A stretch of DNA of 64,000 nt from Bubalus kerabau (GCF_029407905.1 NC_073624.1:120838001-120902000), one strand, 5' to 3'. Counted from the stretch's first letter, positions 27,101 to 42,100 are shown. The notes: a model not told the origin generated them from the sequence alone. A program made the numbers and translations.

Positions 27101-30100
27101 TGAAAACAAGAATAACCACCAAAATAAGCACCTACTTGAAAGTACTGTATATTTTCTGAGGGCTGAAGCCACTGGAGAGGAAAAACCTATCCTGCTAAGA
27201 ACACTAAAAACTTTTTCTTCTTTAAAAATACCTATTTTAATAAACAACATGGAAGGGATACACCCATTGCTAAGAGCAGATGGCTAACAGCAATAAAGGG
27301 AACTTTATTTTGCTTAGACTGGATGGAATGTGGCGTAGTGGAAACTTTTAAATCTGATAAAATTTGCTTTAACTTCTGGCTCATTTCAAAACTATACGAT
27401 TTGGGGCATATTACTTCACCCCTCTTAGTCTCACTTTGTACAAATGTAGCTAATAAACTTTCCGAGGTTTATATGAAAATAAGATATAATGTAAAAGGCC
27501 TAGTAAATAGTACACATGCAATGGAGAGTAGTTATTAAAATCAGCCATATCCATCACAGTGAATGATCAAGTGAATGATCAATACAGTTACGAGAGACTT
27601 AAAGCTCATGGTAATTAACACACTTCTTATCACAATCCTGACTGGCTTAGGAAATCCTTTACCCACCTCACCCCCCAATTTAGTTAGGTTTCCTTCTGTG
27701 TTATCCCAGCACCCTCCCCTTACCCCTTCACAGCTTTTACCATAATATACAATAACAGCTTGTTTTTCTCTCTCACCCCACATGATAAGCTCCGGGACAA
27801 GGACCATATCTATTTTTTAACTTATTCACTGTATTACTCTCAAAGCCTGGTACATAGCAGCAAGTAATACATACTGTTGGTTAAGGATATGGGCCTGAAG
27901 CAGCAGACAGGCCTGAATTAAAATCCCAGGCCTATCTCTAAGTACGATGTAGTCTGGGAAGTGTCACGCTGTCTAGGTCCATTTCCTCATGTGTAAAATG
28001 GCAATGGCAATAATACCTTCTTGCAGTGCTGTCAGGAGGCTTAAATGAAATAATAAGGGTGTAGTTCTTACAACAGTACCTGGCACTCAATACGTGGTAA
28101 GTAGTTATTAACAAATATATGTTTAACAAACATACAAATGTTGAGGACTATTAACAAAATATTCTATTAAACAGAACAACCACAGCCAAGAGTGCAGATC
28201 AATGGATTAACTAAAACTAGAGGGAAAAGTCTCTACTAGCGAAGTATGGAGTTCTCTATTCCTGATGTACACATTATCAGTGGTTTAGATAAGGACCAAG
28301 AAGGTTAAGTTATCTAATTTACACACGAAAAAGCTAGTAATTATAAATATGTCAAACATAAACATTCAGAAACATGTGGCAAGTTGAAATTCTTACACTT
28401 AGGTTTATATAACAGTTATGCAGGAAGACAGGAAAAGCCTAACAGAAGAGCAATACTTATAAAAATGGAATTCTGATTTTTGTTAACTATAATCTATGTA
28501 AAAGACAAATTAAGCTGACATGACTGCTAAAAAGCATATGCAGTCTTAGAATAATCTAAAGAAAAAAGGAACCAAGAGAAAACCAGAAGTCCAAGAAAGA
28601 GTTTTAGAGTTCTTTTACTTTACCCATTAAGAATATTCCTCCACTCTAGTGAATCATGGTCTACTTTCATCTTTGGAGTCAAAAGTCACCTTTGGAGTCC
28701 TTAACTCAAAAATATGTATAGTTAAAAGTAATAAAAATAGATTCAAGGGATTAGATCTGGTAGACAGAATGTCTGAAGAACTATGGATGTAGGTTTGTAA
28801 CACTGTACAGGAACCAGTAACCAAAATCATCCCAAACGAAAAGAAATGCAAGAAGGCAAAGAGGTTGTCTGAGGAGGCTTTACAAATAGCCGAGGAAAGA
28901 AGAGAAGCAAAAGGCAAGGAAGAAAGGGAAAGATAAACCCAACTGAATGCAGAGTTCCACAGAATAGCAAGGAGAGATAAGAAGGCCTTCTTAAATGAAC
29001 AATGCAAAGAAATAGAGGAAAACAACAGAATAGGAAAGACTAGAGATCACTTCAAGAAAACTGGAGCTATCAAGGAAACATCTCATAAGAGGATGGGCAC
29101 GATAAAGGACAGAGATGGTAAAGACCTAACAGAAGCAGAAGAGACTAAGAATAGGTGGCAAGAATACACACAAAAACTGTACAAAAAAGGTCTTAATGAC
29201 CCAGATAACTAGAACTGGACATCCTGGAGTGTTAAGTCAAGTGGGCCTCAGAAGCATGACTATAAGCAAAGCTAGTGGAGGTGACGGAATTCCAGCTTAG
29301 CTATTTAAAATCCTAATAGATGATGCTGTTAAACTGCTGCACTTGATATGTCAGTAAATTTGGAAAATCCAGCAGTGGCCATAGGGCTGGAAAAGGTCAG
29401 TTTTCATTCCAATCCCAAAGAAAGGCAATGCCAAAGAATGTTCAAACTACCGTACAACTGCATTCATTTCACATGCTAGTAAGGTAATGCTCAAAATCCT
29501 TCAAGAGAGGCTTCAACAGTACATGAACCGATAACTTCCAGGTGTACAAGGTGGGTCTCGAAGAGGCAGAGGAAACCAGAGATCAAACTGAAAACATTTG
29601 CTGAATGATGCAGAAAGCAAGGAAGTTCCAGAAAAATATCTACTTCTGCTTCATTGACTATGCTAAAGCTTTTGACTGGGTGGATCACAAGAAACTGGAA
29701 AATTCTTAAAGAGATGGGAATACCAGAACACCTTACCCGTCTCCTGAGAAACCTGTTTGCTGGTCAAGAAGCAACAGTTAGAGCGGGACATGGAACAATA
29801 GACTGGTTCCAAATTGGAAAAGGAGTACGACAAGGCTGTATTCTGTCACCCTGCTTATTTAACTTATATGCAGAGTAAATCATGCAAAATGCCAGGCTGA
29901 ATGAAGCACAAGCTAGAATCAAGATTGCTGGGGGAAATATCAACAACCTCAGATATGCAGATGATACCCCTCTAATGGCAAAAAGTGAAGAGGAACTAAA
30001 GAACCTCTTGATTAGGTTGAAAAAGAGTGAAAAAGTTGCTTTAAAACTCAACATTCAAAAAACTAAAATCATAGCATCTGGCCCCATCACTTCATGGCAA

Positions 30101-33100
30101 ATAGATGGGGAAAAAGTGGAAACACTGACAGATTTTCTTTTGTTGGGCTCCAAAATCACTGTGAATAGTGACTGCCACCACGAAATAAAAAGACGCTTGT
30201 TCCTTGGAAGGTAAACAATGACAAACCTAGACAGGGTATTAAAAAGCAGTGACATCAATTTGCTGACAAAGATCTCTGTAATCAAAGCTATGCTTTTTCC
30301 AGTAGTCATGTACGGATGTGAGTTGGACCATAAAGGCGGCTGACTGCTGAACAATTGATGCTTTTGACTTGTGCTCTTCAAGACTTTTGAGAGCCCCTTG
30401 GACAGCAAGCAAGAAAACCAAACTAGTCAATCCTAAAAGAAATCAACCCTGAATATTCATTGGAAGGACTGATGCTGAAGCTGACACTCCAATACTTTGG
30501 CCAACTGAGTGAAGAGCCGACCCAGTGGCAAAGCCCCTGATGCTGGGAAAGACTTAGGCAAAAGGAGAAGGGAATGGCAGAGAATGAGACGATTAGATAG
30601 CATCACCCATTTAATGGACATGAATTTGAGCAAACTCTGGGAGATAGTGGAGGACAGAAGAGCCTGCGTGCTGCAATCCATGGGGTTACAAAGAGTCAGA
30701 CACAACTTAGCGACTGAACAACAACAATATGACAAAAACACAGCTTAAGTCACTGATTTTAATTATATTGTAGTTGCCAAACTCTCTTATTTTCTAAAAT
30801 AATCTTATGATGAAAAACTAAAGGTCAAGTTGAAGCAAGGCTGGGAGACTCAAAGCCCTACATGTTCAGGGTTTCCCAGCTGCTCCCCAAGGGCATTCCT
30901 TGAATTATAGATGTTTCAATCTCCTGAAAGACCCCTTCCAAATTCTAAATGACTCTAAAATATTAAATACTAAAATACCATTCTTCTTTTCTCATGTAAC
31001 TTTAAAATGAAAATTATGCATGTACTATTCTTTAATAAAGTTTTAAAGAAACAAAGGACATTTTTAAAAATTAATGACACTTACCTACGATACATAAACA
31101 GATTTCGTTTCCCAACATTTTCCGTAATTCTTTCACCCAGTTTTTAACCTGTGTATACAAGCGTAAATGTTAAAACAAATCTTGTTACAGCGTAAATGTT
31201 AAAACAAATCTTGTTACAATGACTACAATTACAATATCCCAAAATGCAATGTTGTGAAAATACCTCAAAATTCTGTCTAATGGTCCATATATTTAGTTAT
31301 TAGGAATGATTCACTATATAGGATCATTTATACTGCAAATCACACACACACACCCCCCCCCCATGGAAAGATCTCTCTCTCCATCTACATATAAGTATCA
31401 AGAGAAGCATCTCTAATTACAAACTTTCATAAATCGTCCACAAATCTAAGCAAAGCTGTTCACCAGAGCAAAAGCATGTCAACACCAGCCTCTGATAGTA
31501 GATGTTTGTATAGAATCACATTGAAGAACGTATGGGCTTGGGAATTCCCTAGTGGCTAGAACTCAGTGCTTTACTGCTCAGGGCCAGGGTTCAATCTCTG
31601 GTCAGGAAACTAAGATCCTACAAGCCACATGATGCGACCAAAAAAAAAAAAACTAAAAAACACACACATACACAAGCTTAATTAAAAGTCTTTTATACCC
31701 CAGTTGGTTCCAAAATAGAGGGCACAGGAGCTTCTATGACACACATTTAAAGGAAAAACAAAACATATAGGAGTAGAAAAAGAGCAAAATAAAGTTTTAT
31801 CCACTGGTGTGTGGTAGGTTTCTTCACCCTCAGCATCACTAGTATTTTGGCCTCGACAGTCCTCTGCCAGGAGGGGCTGTCCCATGCAGTGAATGCTGTT
31901 CAGTGGCACCCCTGGCCTCCCACTGACTAGACTCAGCGCCACTGCCAGGTTTGACAACCAAGGATGTCTCTAGAGATCGCTATCACCTATGGATAACCAC
32001 TGGACTGCAAGGGAACCCCTAATTCTAACCAATATTCTTTTTAACTGTTATTCATCTGCAGTCAGATTCCCCTCCACAGGTATTCTATTCATTAACCCAT
32101 ACACTCTGTGATGAGTTAAAGAGGGTCAAAATTCTCTGCCAAGAGTCTATTTCTTCTCTCTGACTTTGGTCTAGCCTAGTCTCTTGCTTTGACCAAGAGA
32201 ATGTGGCAGCACTAATGCCATGCCAATTCCAGACTAAAGCCTTAGGAAGGTCTGGCAGCTCTCTCTTGGGATCTAGTTGTCATATAAGGTTTGGCTGGAA
32301 TACAGAATAATGAGAGCATGTGGACAGAGTACTGGAGAACAAGACACCAAATGGAGTGAGAAGGCACATGGAGGAAAACCAGGCCCTCTTGGATCCAGGT
32401 CCCCACCCAGCCAACCCCTAGTTCATGCAGCTGTCTGAGTGACTCCACTTTTGTCCAGAAAAGAAAGAGAGTAAAAATTGCTCAGTCCTGTCTGACTCTT
32501 TGCAACCCCATGGACTATATAATCCATGGAATTCTCCAGGCCAGAATACTGGAGTGGGTAGCCTTTCCCTTCTCCAGGGGATCTTCCCAATCCAGGGATC
32601 AAACCCAGGTCTCCTGAATTGCAGGCGGATTCTTTACCAACTGAGCTATCAGGGAAGCCCAGGCAACACTCAAAACCATGAGAAATAATACATTGCTGTT
32701 TTAAGCCATCAAATTTGGGGGGTTTTGTTATGCAGCAAGAGATAACTGGTCACTTTTCAACCTAAATGACTCCACTTTCTTTTAATCAATAAAATACTTA
32801 AACCATTTCTTTCCATGCCAAAAAGGCAAGAAGGGATAGAAGGGATAACAAACAGCATCCCAAAGATAAAACATTTAACTTTATAAAAATGGAGTGCTTT
32901 AAAATAAATACTATTTAGATTTTCCTTTTAAAATCTGTATTGAATCCTCCAGGATACCTAGTGAGGAGAAAAGAGCTTAAACTTGATTTAGTTCTTCTTT
33001 TACCTCTCCATAATTATGGAACCCACCCACGCAGCCATACCAAGTTTTCAGGTGCCCAGTATGTACAGAATCAAAAAAAAAAAAAAAAAAAAAGTTTGTG

Positions 33101-36100
33101 ATTTTTCTTTAATAAGGAGAAAAAAAAAAGGCGTTTATATTTTTCTGAAGCTTTACTTCAGATTATTTCCCTTTCCTAATATCTGAGAAAGCCATATAAT
33201 AAACTATTAATAGATGATATCCATACTGTTAACATGAATTAAATATGCCATTAAAAAATCATGACTGGTCATCATTTATGCACAAACTATACTTTTAAAT
33301 CCAAGGCTAATCACAAAGACATGTTAATGCAGACCTGACAAATCACTGTTGCTCTATTAAGTCATTCACCCATAAGTAAGCAAGATACCTTCTGAAAAGA
33401 ATCTTCATCTGTTATATCATAAACTAAAATAGCTCCATTTGAATCTCTGTAGTAAATTGGACCCAATGCGTGGAATCTCTCTTGACCTGCTGTATCCTAC
33501 ATAAAGCAACAAACGTTTATTAGACCAGAAGAAAAAATATATCTATTATTTAAACTACAGTGAGCTTCTGATTAATTATAAACTAGGGTATAAAGTTATA
33601 GATAACCCCAAAACAGCGGTAAAAGAAACAAGCTATAAAAAATTTTAAGTAAAGTTATAATTAATATTACTGTTTTACTGTTTTGTAAAGGTTACTTCTC
33701 CTCTCCCCAACCCTCTTCCTCAGCAATCTTTCCCACCCTTTCTGAAAAGCCAATTCAGTTGCCAAAGGGCTGGAAAGACCACAATGGCCTTATAAGCCAG
33801 AACAGGCTTGGCACTGAATTTAAGTTCTCCACAGAGAGAGGAGACAAGAAGAAAGAACGTGCACCAGGACCACCTGGCAGTGGTGCCTTACTGCATTATC
33901 CTTGCCCTAGTCTCCACCAGCCACTCCCTTGGAAGATTAGGACATGGAGACGGGGGGATAAAGGCCAGGCAGTCTGTCCACCCCTTTCTCTGAAATGGAA
34001 TCCCTTGAGTTCACTCTTCTCCAGTTGAAAAGTTATGACAGCACTTTTCGTGTATAACAAGTGTATTCAAGATAAAATTCTTAGCCAGATTTTAGGGGGA
34101 AAAGATGTTTAATTAAAAAAAAAAAGATTTTGGCTAACCCTGAGTTAATCAAAAAAATTAAAATCCAGAAATTCAAATTCCTATTTCTTAAGCCAATTAG
34201 TTATTAGAGTATGAAGAATAGGTAAAGGCCTTCAACTCATACAGCTGAAAACATTAACTTACCCATATAGCAAGATTTACTCTCTTCCCACCAATATTTA
34301 ACTTCTTTGTTAAGAATGATGCCTAAGAAAAAACAGATATACATTAAATGATGTTTCACATAAAACTTCTTATCCTAAAAACTACAGATGAATGAATCAC
34401 GTCATATGAAACAAGTTATCTGGGAGAAAAAGTAATCATTGAGTTTTTATTCATAACTAAACATTGTTTCCACTGAAAACAGAACATTATTTTTATTCTA
34501 AGAAAAAGATAGTTTGTTTTATGAACACAAGTTATGAAAAGTACCCAAGAGCTGGTAATTAAATGTTTTCTTAGTTTTTTTTTCCCTCATTAAAACATTT
34601 TCTTAGCATTTAATTTGATGCCACCTGCCGGGGTCCAGCCCCGGCTGATCCAGGGTATTCGAAGCGGGGACGGCGTCGGCGACCTATTTATATTTATTTA
34701 TTCATCAAAGACTCAAAGAGTAATAGAATGAGGATAGCTCAGTGAAGAAATTCAGTGGAGAAAAGCGGCTGAAATAAGGATAGCTCAGTAGGAAAATTCA
34801 GTGGAGAAAAGAAGCTGAGTGGCTTGGTTTAAGCGGAAAATCAATATAACCCGTGACACCAGGTTAGCTCTGACCACGGAGGCCGCAGGCGCCCTCTCGA
34901 ATAGCGGAAGGTGCCCCACCTTAGACACCTTCTCGAGTGGGTCTTAGAAGCCCAGGCAAATAAATGGTCGCAGAGGACATCCGCGCTCCAGATGGACACT
35001 CAGCTGGAATTTGGGAGAGAGAGTGACATGGGGAGACCAAGTTTCAGTGAACAAGGCCCGCACTTTATTTTCCAAAGTAGTTTTTATACCTTAAGTTACG
35101 CATAGAGGATAATGGGGGAAGGCGTAGAGTCATGCAGCAAGCCAGGCTTTTTTCCTGTAAACTTATCATATGCAAAAGTTCAGGTGATAGACATCATCTT
35201 CTGGCCAGGAGGCCTGTTAACATTTTAAGAAACTTATCTTTCTCTAAAGGTGATTATTCCAAAGTCAGGCGCCAGCCTTCCAAAAAAGCATTGGACAAAG
35301 CTGCATTTTACATTTCTATACATCCATTATATCAATCAATACACTGCCAAGGACACAGTAGGTAAGGAGTATGGAGACTTAGCAGCAAACATTGGCCCAA
35401 CAAGTGAAAAACCCTTCACCAATACATTTTCTAATCAATCTTTTAACTACTCAAAGGAATCTGTGTTTAGGCAGTTTAGAACATCTCCTGCCTCTCACAG
35501 TTGGGAGGCTCTGAACAATCACATGTGGCCGGAAAAACCTATTCAGGCAGGCTAGAGGATTTCCAAAGGAGTTTGTAGGTTAAACACTGTCACACCCAGG
35601 AATTATTAACTGGAGCTGTAAGCTAACTCTTTTTCCAGAGAGAGGCAGTGGGAGACAGCCCCCCGTAAAGTCAGAGGTGTAGGTGAAAGCACAAAGCAGA
35701 AAGTAGGCAGACTCTGGTTTTGGGGGTAGATGCTCGAGAATTTCCAGGGGGACTCCTGAGGCTCGATCCCGCCTTTGCGTATGCCGAGCCTCCTTCCTCA
35801 TGACCTTTGTCATGGGCGGAGTGCTCACGCTGGCTCCCGGCAGTGATAGAATTCCAGTTGAGCTATTACAGATCCTCACTCAATATGCAATATGCCGGCT
35901 CCCAGCAGCCACCTAACCTACTTATTATAGAAAGAGTCTAAGAGACTTCCAAGATGAGATAAAAGAAATATTTACTGGTGTTTACTTAGCTGTATAAATA
36001 CCATTACTACTGGAAATTTTCCTGCCATTATTTTGCAATTCAATTATTTAAACTATAGCTAATAACTGTACCAGGTACTATCACAGAAATGAAAGAAAAC

Positions 36101-39100
36101 AGTTCCAGCTTTCAAAGAGCTTATAGTTCCACTGCAAATATTAAAATGTAAAGATAATGGTTAAAATGGAGGGTCTTGCTAAGTATACTATAAGGAAAAT
36201 GCTGAGAAAGGAGTGTAAAGCTAGCCTGGATAAGTCACAGAAGGCTTCAGAAAGAAAGTAATGAGCTCCTATTTATGAGTAGTAAGGGTTTTTCCAGACA
36301 GACAGGTGAAACCACTGAAGCCTGAAACATGTAACTCCCCATGCCACAGGAAACAAGGTGGTCTGGTGTATGCCAGAGATGAATCTCTAAAGTTAGGAAA
36401 AGATTGAATCAAAAAAACCTGAAACTCCATATCTAAAGGTATGGACTGAACCTTATGGGTCTCAATAAAAGCTGTTTCAAGACTCTAGACAAGGTTTTTG
36501 GTTTTTCTTTTTAATGTATATTACAGTCAGGTATATTTGCGGACTGCTGTGTATTGCTTGGAAAAGGCGATGGCACCCCACTCCAGTACTCTTGCATCGA
36601 AAATCCCATGGACAGAGGAGCCTGGTGGGCTGCAGTCCATGGGGTCGCACAGAGTTGGACACGGCTGAGCAACTTCACTTTCACTTTTCACTTTCATGCA
36701 TTGGAGAAGGAAATGGCAACCCACTCCAGTGCTCTTGCCTGGAGACTCCCAGGGACGGAGGAGCCTGGTGGGCTGCCGTCTATGGGGTCGCACAGAGTTG
36801 GACACAACTGAAGCGACTTAGCAGCAGCAGCAGCAGCAGCAGCAGTGTATTGCTCTGTATCCCCTTTGTGCATTCACAGTGCACACCAAGAGTCTGCCAA
36901 AAGAAAGACTGGCTAATCGTGTTTATACAAGTATTTCCCAAACTCATTTGACTTCTTTTTCCCTAAAGAAACACCTAACTCATCCAAAGAAGTAAATGTT
37001 AGGAAATAATACTGTTGACAATGAAGAATCAGTGAAGGGTTTTTAAGTAGTGAGAACATATAAAATCTGTATTTTTAAGAGAATGACTATGATAGGAAGA
37101 AAGACAGGACTAGACCTGGAAGACAGGAGGCTATTTTAAAGCTGGAAAGAAAAGCATCAGATCAGATCAGTAGCTCAGTCGTGTCCGACTCTTTGCACCC
37201 CATGAATAGCAGCACGCTAGGCCTCCCTGTCCATCACCAACTCCCGGAGTTCACTGAGACTCACGTCCATAGAGTCAGTGATGCCATCCAGCCATCTCAT
37301 CCTCTGTCGTTCCCTTCTCCTCTTGCCCCCAATCCCTCCCAGCATCAGAGTCTTTTTCAATGAGTCAACTCTTCGCATGAGGTGGCCAAAATACTGGAGT
37401 TTCAGCTTAGCATCATTCCTTCCAAAGAAATCCCAGGGCTGATCTCCTTCAGAATGGAGTAGTTGGATCTCCTTGCAGTCCAAGGGATTCTCAAGAGTCT
37501 TCTCCAACACCACAGTTCAAAAGCATCAATTCTTCAGCGCTCAGCCTTTTTCACAGTCCAACTCTCACATCCATACATGACTACAGGAAAAACCATAGCC
37601 TTGACTAGACGAACCTTTGTTGGCAAAGTAATGTCTCTGCTTTTGAATATGCTATCTAGGTTGGTCATAACTTTCCTTCAAAGGAGTAAGCGTCTTTTAA
37701 GTTCATGGCTGCAGTCACCATCTGCAGTGATTTTGGAGCCCAGAAAAAGAAAGTCTGACACTGTTTCCCCACCTATTTCCCCATGAAGTGATGGGACCAG
37801 ATGCCATGATCTTCGTTTTCTGAATGTTGAGCTTTAAGCCAACTTTTTCACTCTCCTCTTTCACTTTCATCAAGAGGCTTTTGAGTTCCTCTTCACTTTC
37901 TGCCGTAAGGGTGGTGTCATCTGCATATCTGAGGTTATTGATATTTCTCCCAGCAATCTTGATTCCAGCTTGTGTTTCTTCCAGTCCAGTGTTTCTCATG
38001 ATGTACTCTGCATATAAGTTAAATAAACAGGGTGACAATATACAGCCTTGACGTACTCCTTTTCCTATTTAGAACCAGTCTGTTGTTCCATGTCCAGTTC
38101 TAACTGTTGCTTCCTGACCTGCATACAAATTTCTCAAGAGGCAGATCAGGTGGTCTGGTATTCCCATCTCTTTCAGAATTTTCCACAGTTTATTGTGATC
38201 CACACAGTGAAAGGCTTTGGCACAGTCCATAAAGCAGAAATAGATGTTTTTCTGGAACTCTCTTGCTTTTTCCATGATCCAGCGGACATTGGCAATTTGA
38301 TCTCTGGTTCCTCTGCCTTTTCTAAAACCAGCTTGAACATCAGGAAGTTCACGGTTCACATATTGCTGAAGCCTGGCTTGGAGAATTTTGAGCATTACTT
38401 TACTAGCGTGTGAGATGAGTGCAACTGTGCAGTAGTTTGAGCATTCTTTGGCATTGCCTTTCTTTGGGATTGGAATGAAAACTGACCTTTTCCTGTCCTG
38501 TGGCCACTGCTGAGTTTTCCAATTTGCTGGCATATTGAGTGCAGCACTTTCACAGCATCATCTTTCAGGATTTGGAACAGCTCAACTGGAATTCCATCAC
38601 CTCCACTAGCTTTGTTCGTAATGATGCTTTCTAAGGCCCACTTGACTTCACATTCCAGGATGTCTGGTTCTAGGTCAGTGATCACACCATCGTGATTATC
38701 TGGGTCATGAAGATCTTTTTTGTACAGTTCTTTTGTGTATTCTTGCCATCTCTTCTTAATATCTTCTGCTTCTGTTAGGTCCACACCATTTCTGTCCTTT
38801 ATCGAGCCCATCTTTGCATGAAAGGGCCGAATTAAATGCATGAAGATAGAAGAGGATAAAATCAAGACTAATTGAAGAAGGAATATAATCAGAAACCTGA
38901 GTCTGTTGACATGTTTAAAAAAGGAACAAAGAGCCAAGTTCAAAGCTATGCAGGTTATCACATTTAAGTGTATTGATACAAAAGAAAGTGCAGAGATGGA
39001 AAGTAAAACAGATAAAAAGGCTAGCTAGGATGAATTATTGATATTACTGAAGGAGAAAGAACCTAGATTTCAGGAAGGACTTTCTACTGTATATATTACC

Positions 39101-42100
39101 AAGAAAAATTAAAAACTAAGAAAAGGCCACTAGATTGAATGATTAACAAAGGAGTCCAGATACAAAGGAATCACAAACGGCAGAGGTCAAATCCAGGAAT
39201 GTCTACCTTCAAGATATTTTATTAAATAAAACAAAGGTTATAAAAAAGGGTATAATATTTAATTCAGTGGCAAAACAACAAAGGAAATAACTTAGAAAAT
39301 GAGAAGACCAAACACGTTATGACAATAAATATGAATGAAGGAATATTTCTCACTCATAGCATAAGGTTAAGAATATCAACTTTGAAGCAGTTCTTTGGAT
39401 TTGAATCTCAGCTTTGCCACTTATCAGTTGTATAATTTATGTGAACTCAACCATTTGCCCTATTTCACTATCAATGTTATATAAAGATGGAGAAGGCAAT
39501 GGCACCCCACTCCAGTACTCTTGCCTGGAAAATCCCATGGATGGAGGAGCCTGGTGGGCTGCAGTCCATGGGGTCGCTAAAAGTCGGATACGACTGAGCG
39601 ACTTCACTTTCACTTTTCACTTTCATGCACTGGAGAAGGAAATGGCAACCCACTCCAGTGTTCTTGCCTGGAGAATCCCAGGGATGGGGGAGCCTGGTGG
39701 GCTGCCGTCTATGGGGTCGCACAGAGTCGGACACGACTGAAGTGACTTAGCAGTCGCAGTTATATAAAGAAACTCAAAATCTGACTCCTATACAAATGTT
39801 TAATAGATAAGTAAACTTAAATAACTTAAAAGTTTAAGTAAACTTAAACTCTCTTCTTTCAAAGATATTTAAAGTTAAACTGATCTTCCCTCCAAAATTG
39901 GCTTTCCATTGTAACATTAGTATTTTGATCGCATTCACCAAGTCACTGAGGTTTAGCATCTCAGGAATATCATCACTGAATATTCTTCCTTCCCTGTCAT
40001 CCCATATTCCAAAAAAACTGATCAAGTCTTGCCTTCATATTTCCTCTGGAGTTCTATGACCACCAGTCTCATATTAAGTCATAATATAAATACCCTTGAT
40101 CTCACCTCACCCTCTGGTTCTCTAGTCTACATGCCACATTATCTTCCCCAAACCTCCATGATTAAAAATAAAAACAAGCAAACAAACAAAAACAAAAAGC
40201 CCTTACCACACCCACAGCTGAGTTCTCTAATAAGTTATCACTTTACATTAGTATACTTGAACTATATCCTGTTGGCAGCTAATACCATAAAAGCCTTTTG
40301 TCAAGAGTTTTGTGGGGATTTCTCAGCAGAGGGGAGTGAATTATAGCTGGGAAAGCTCCATCATTTCCTTTCTACCATTCCTTCTGAAACTTACCATCAC
40401 TTTCCATGGTGAGTTGAGAGACAGTGCTAAGTCTCTCCTAAGGAACCATGGATGTATAGAACAATTTTATGAAAAGAGTGCTCATTAGAGCATTGATTCT
40501 TTAGAAAAAGAAAGAAAGAAAATGGAAAGAAATAACCTGAGTGTCCATCACTAGGCAATTCTTTAAAAAATATACAAATGTAGCCCATCGATATAGTGAG
40601 ACACTACACAGTCATTTCTACTGCTATAACTAATACCAGCTAACAGTTACTGAATGCTTACCTTTCACCAAGTACTGTGCAATGCACTTTTTACAAAGTC
40701 ATTCATAAGCTTCTCCTTTATGAAAGTCAGGGAGCCCTATTACAGAAATAAAAATCTCAAACCCTTATCTTTGTATCCAAGGACCTCCACCATTTGTCTA
40801 CATCTATCTTCCTAGAAAGCTTCCAGTATTCATAAAGTCTATACTATATATTCCCTCCAACTGTTTGTTCATAAAATTCCTCTCTAACTTGGGCCTATTC
40901 TTTATTCTCTATCTTAATCTCATCTCTCCAAGACCAGTTCATAGATCTACAATCATCTTCTTTGAATTTTTAAATTGTCTCATACCACCCATACAGCCCA
41001 CACTGGATTTCTCTATGCAGCAGAACTTTAGGGAACCTAATCTTACAATATACAGCACATACCACCTCATATTTTAAGTTATCTTTTCATGGGTATAAGT
41101 ATTCTGTTAACTAGATTACATATTTTTATTTATTTAACACTTTCACAGTGCTTACAATGAAATGGGCAGTGTTTTAAATACTTTTCAATATTAATTCACT
41201 TCTCATAAAACTCTGTGATTAGATATAGTTATTACCCAAATATTACAGGAGTGGAAACAGAGGCAAAGGAATGTTAAGTATCTTGTTCAAGGTCACTAGC
41301 GACAGAGTAGGATTTGCAATCTAGGCCGTCTGGCTACAGACGTGACTCACACTCACTGTGCTGTGGTGCCTCTCAGACTGAGAGGTGAACGCACACTTCT
41401 CCACTGAAGGGGGCGGGGGAAGCACAGTGCTGCCCCAGCAGACTTGCAAATGTTGTTCCTGTGGATAAATTCATCTCAGTGTGCCTGCTAGAACTCAATT
41501 TACGCAAAAGATATGTTTCGAAAAGTTTCCAAATAATTTTAACTCAAATATCTTGTACACCAGGAAAGCACATTATAACACGGTACTCACTAAATCTTTT
41601 CTTTCTGCCTTTATAACAAAAAAACTTAAGTCCTTCTCTATGGAAAGAGTCCTTCTGTAATACAAATCATCTCATTTTATATAAATCCTAAATTCTTAAT
41701 ATTTCATAGATATTTTCTTAAAGAACAAAAATCTTCTGTTTTAAAAACTATTATAGGTGAGAATAAAGCTAAAAGATTTTACATGACATCAAGATAGCAG
41801 CAAATAATCAGAAGGTTGAAACCTCTTTTTTCTCTCCCCAACTACCTCTATGAGGCATACTTAATTTGGCCAAGCTACTGAGATACTATTCATGGTCATG
41901 TAATACTCTGGGGCAGAGGTTCTTAATTCTGTTACATGGTAATAAAAAGGGGAGGGAGGTATAATCATGGACTGCTTTGAGAATCAGATAAAAGCCACCA
42001 ACCCACTCAACAGTCAAGAAAACTGCTTATATGCACATATCAAAATATCCAAAAAAATTTTTTTTCCACACATGTTCCTAAGGGATAAAGCCCTGGCAAC

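Larger units (their letters stand above)
24855..31084 (-). other. RAB21: RAB21 intron 4
   Basis: 6.2-kb intron. It holds a CHR SINE, a Bov-tA, L2/MIR remnants and a long BovB copy. The stretches 24860-26480 and 28140-28735 show no named repeat or second gene; a T-run lies near 26308. Confidence 0.85.

Noticed and set aside
28654..29025. 123-codon minus-strand frame with Ser/Leu-rich sequence
   Set aside because: Antisense shadow of the BovB ORF in 28740-30722.
36554..36951. Open frames of 85-145 codons across Bov-A2 copies (also at 14454, 24354, 39414, 57893)
   Set aside because: The same translated strings recur wherever a Bov-A2 lies, on either strand. They are SINE sequence, not genes.
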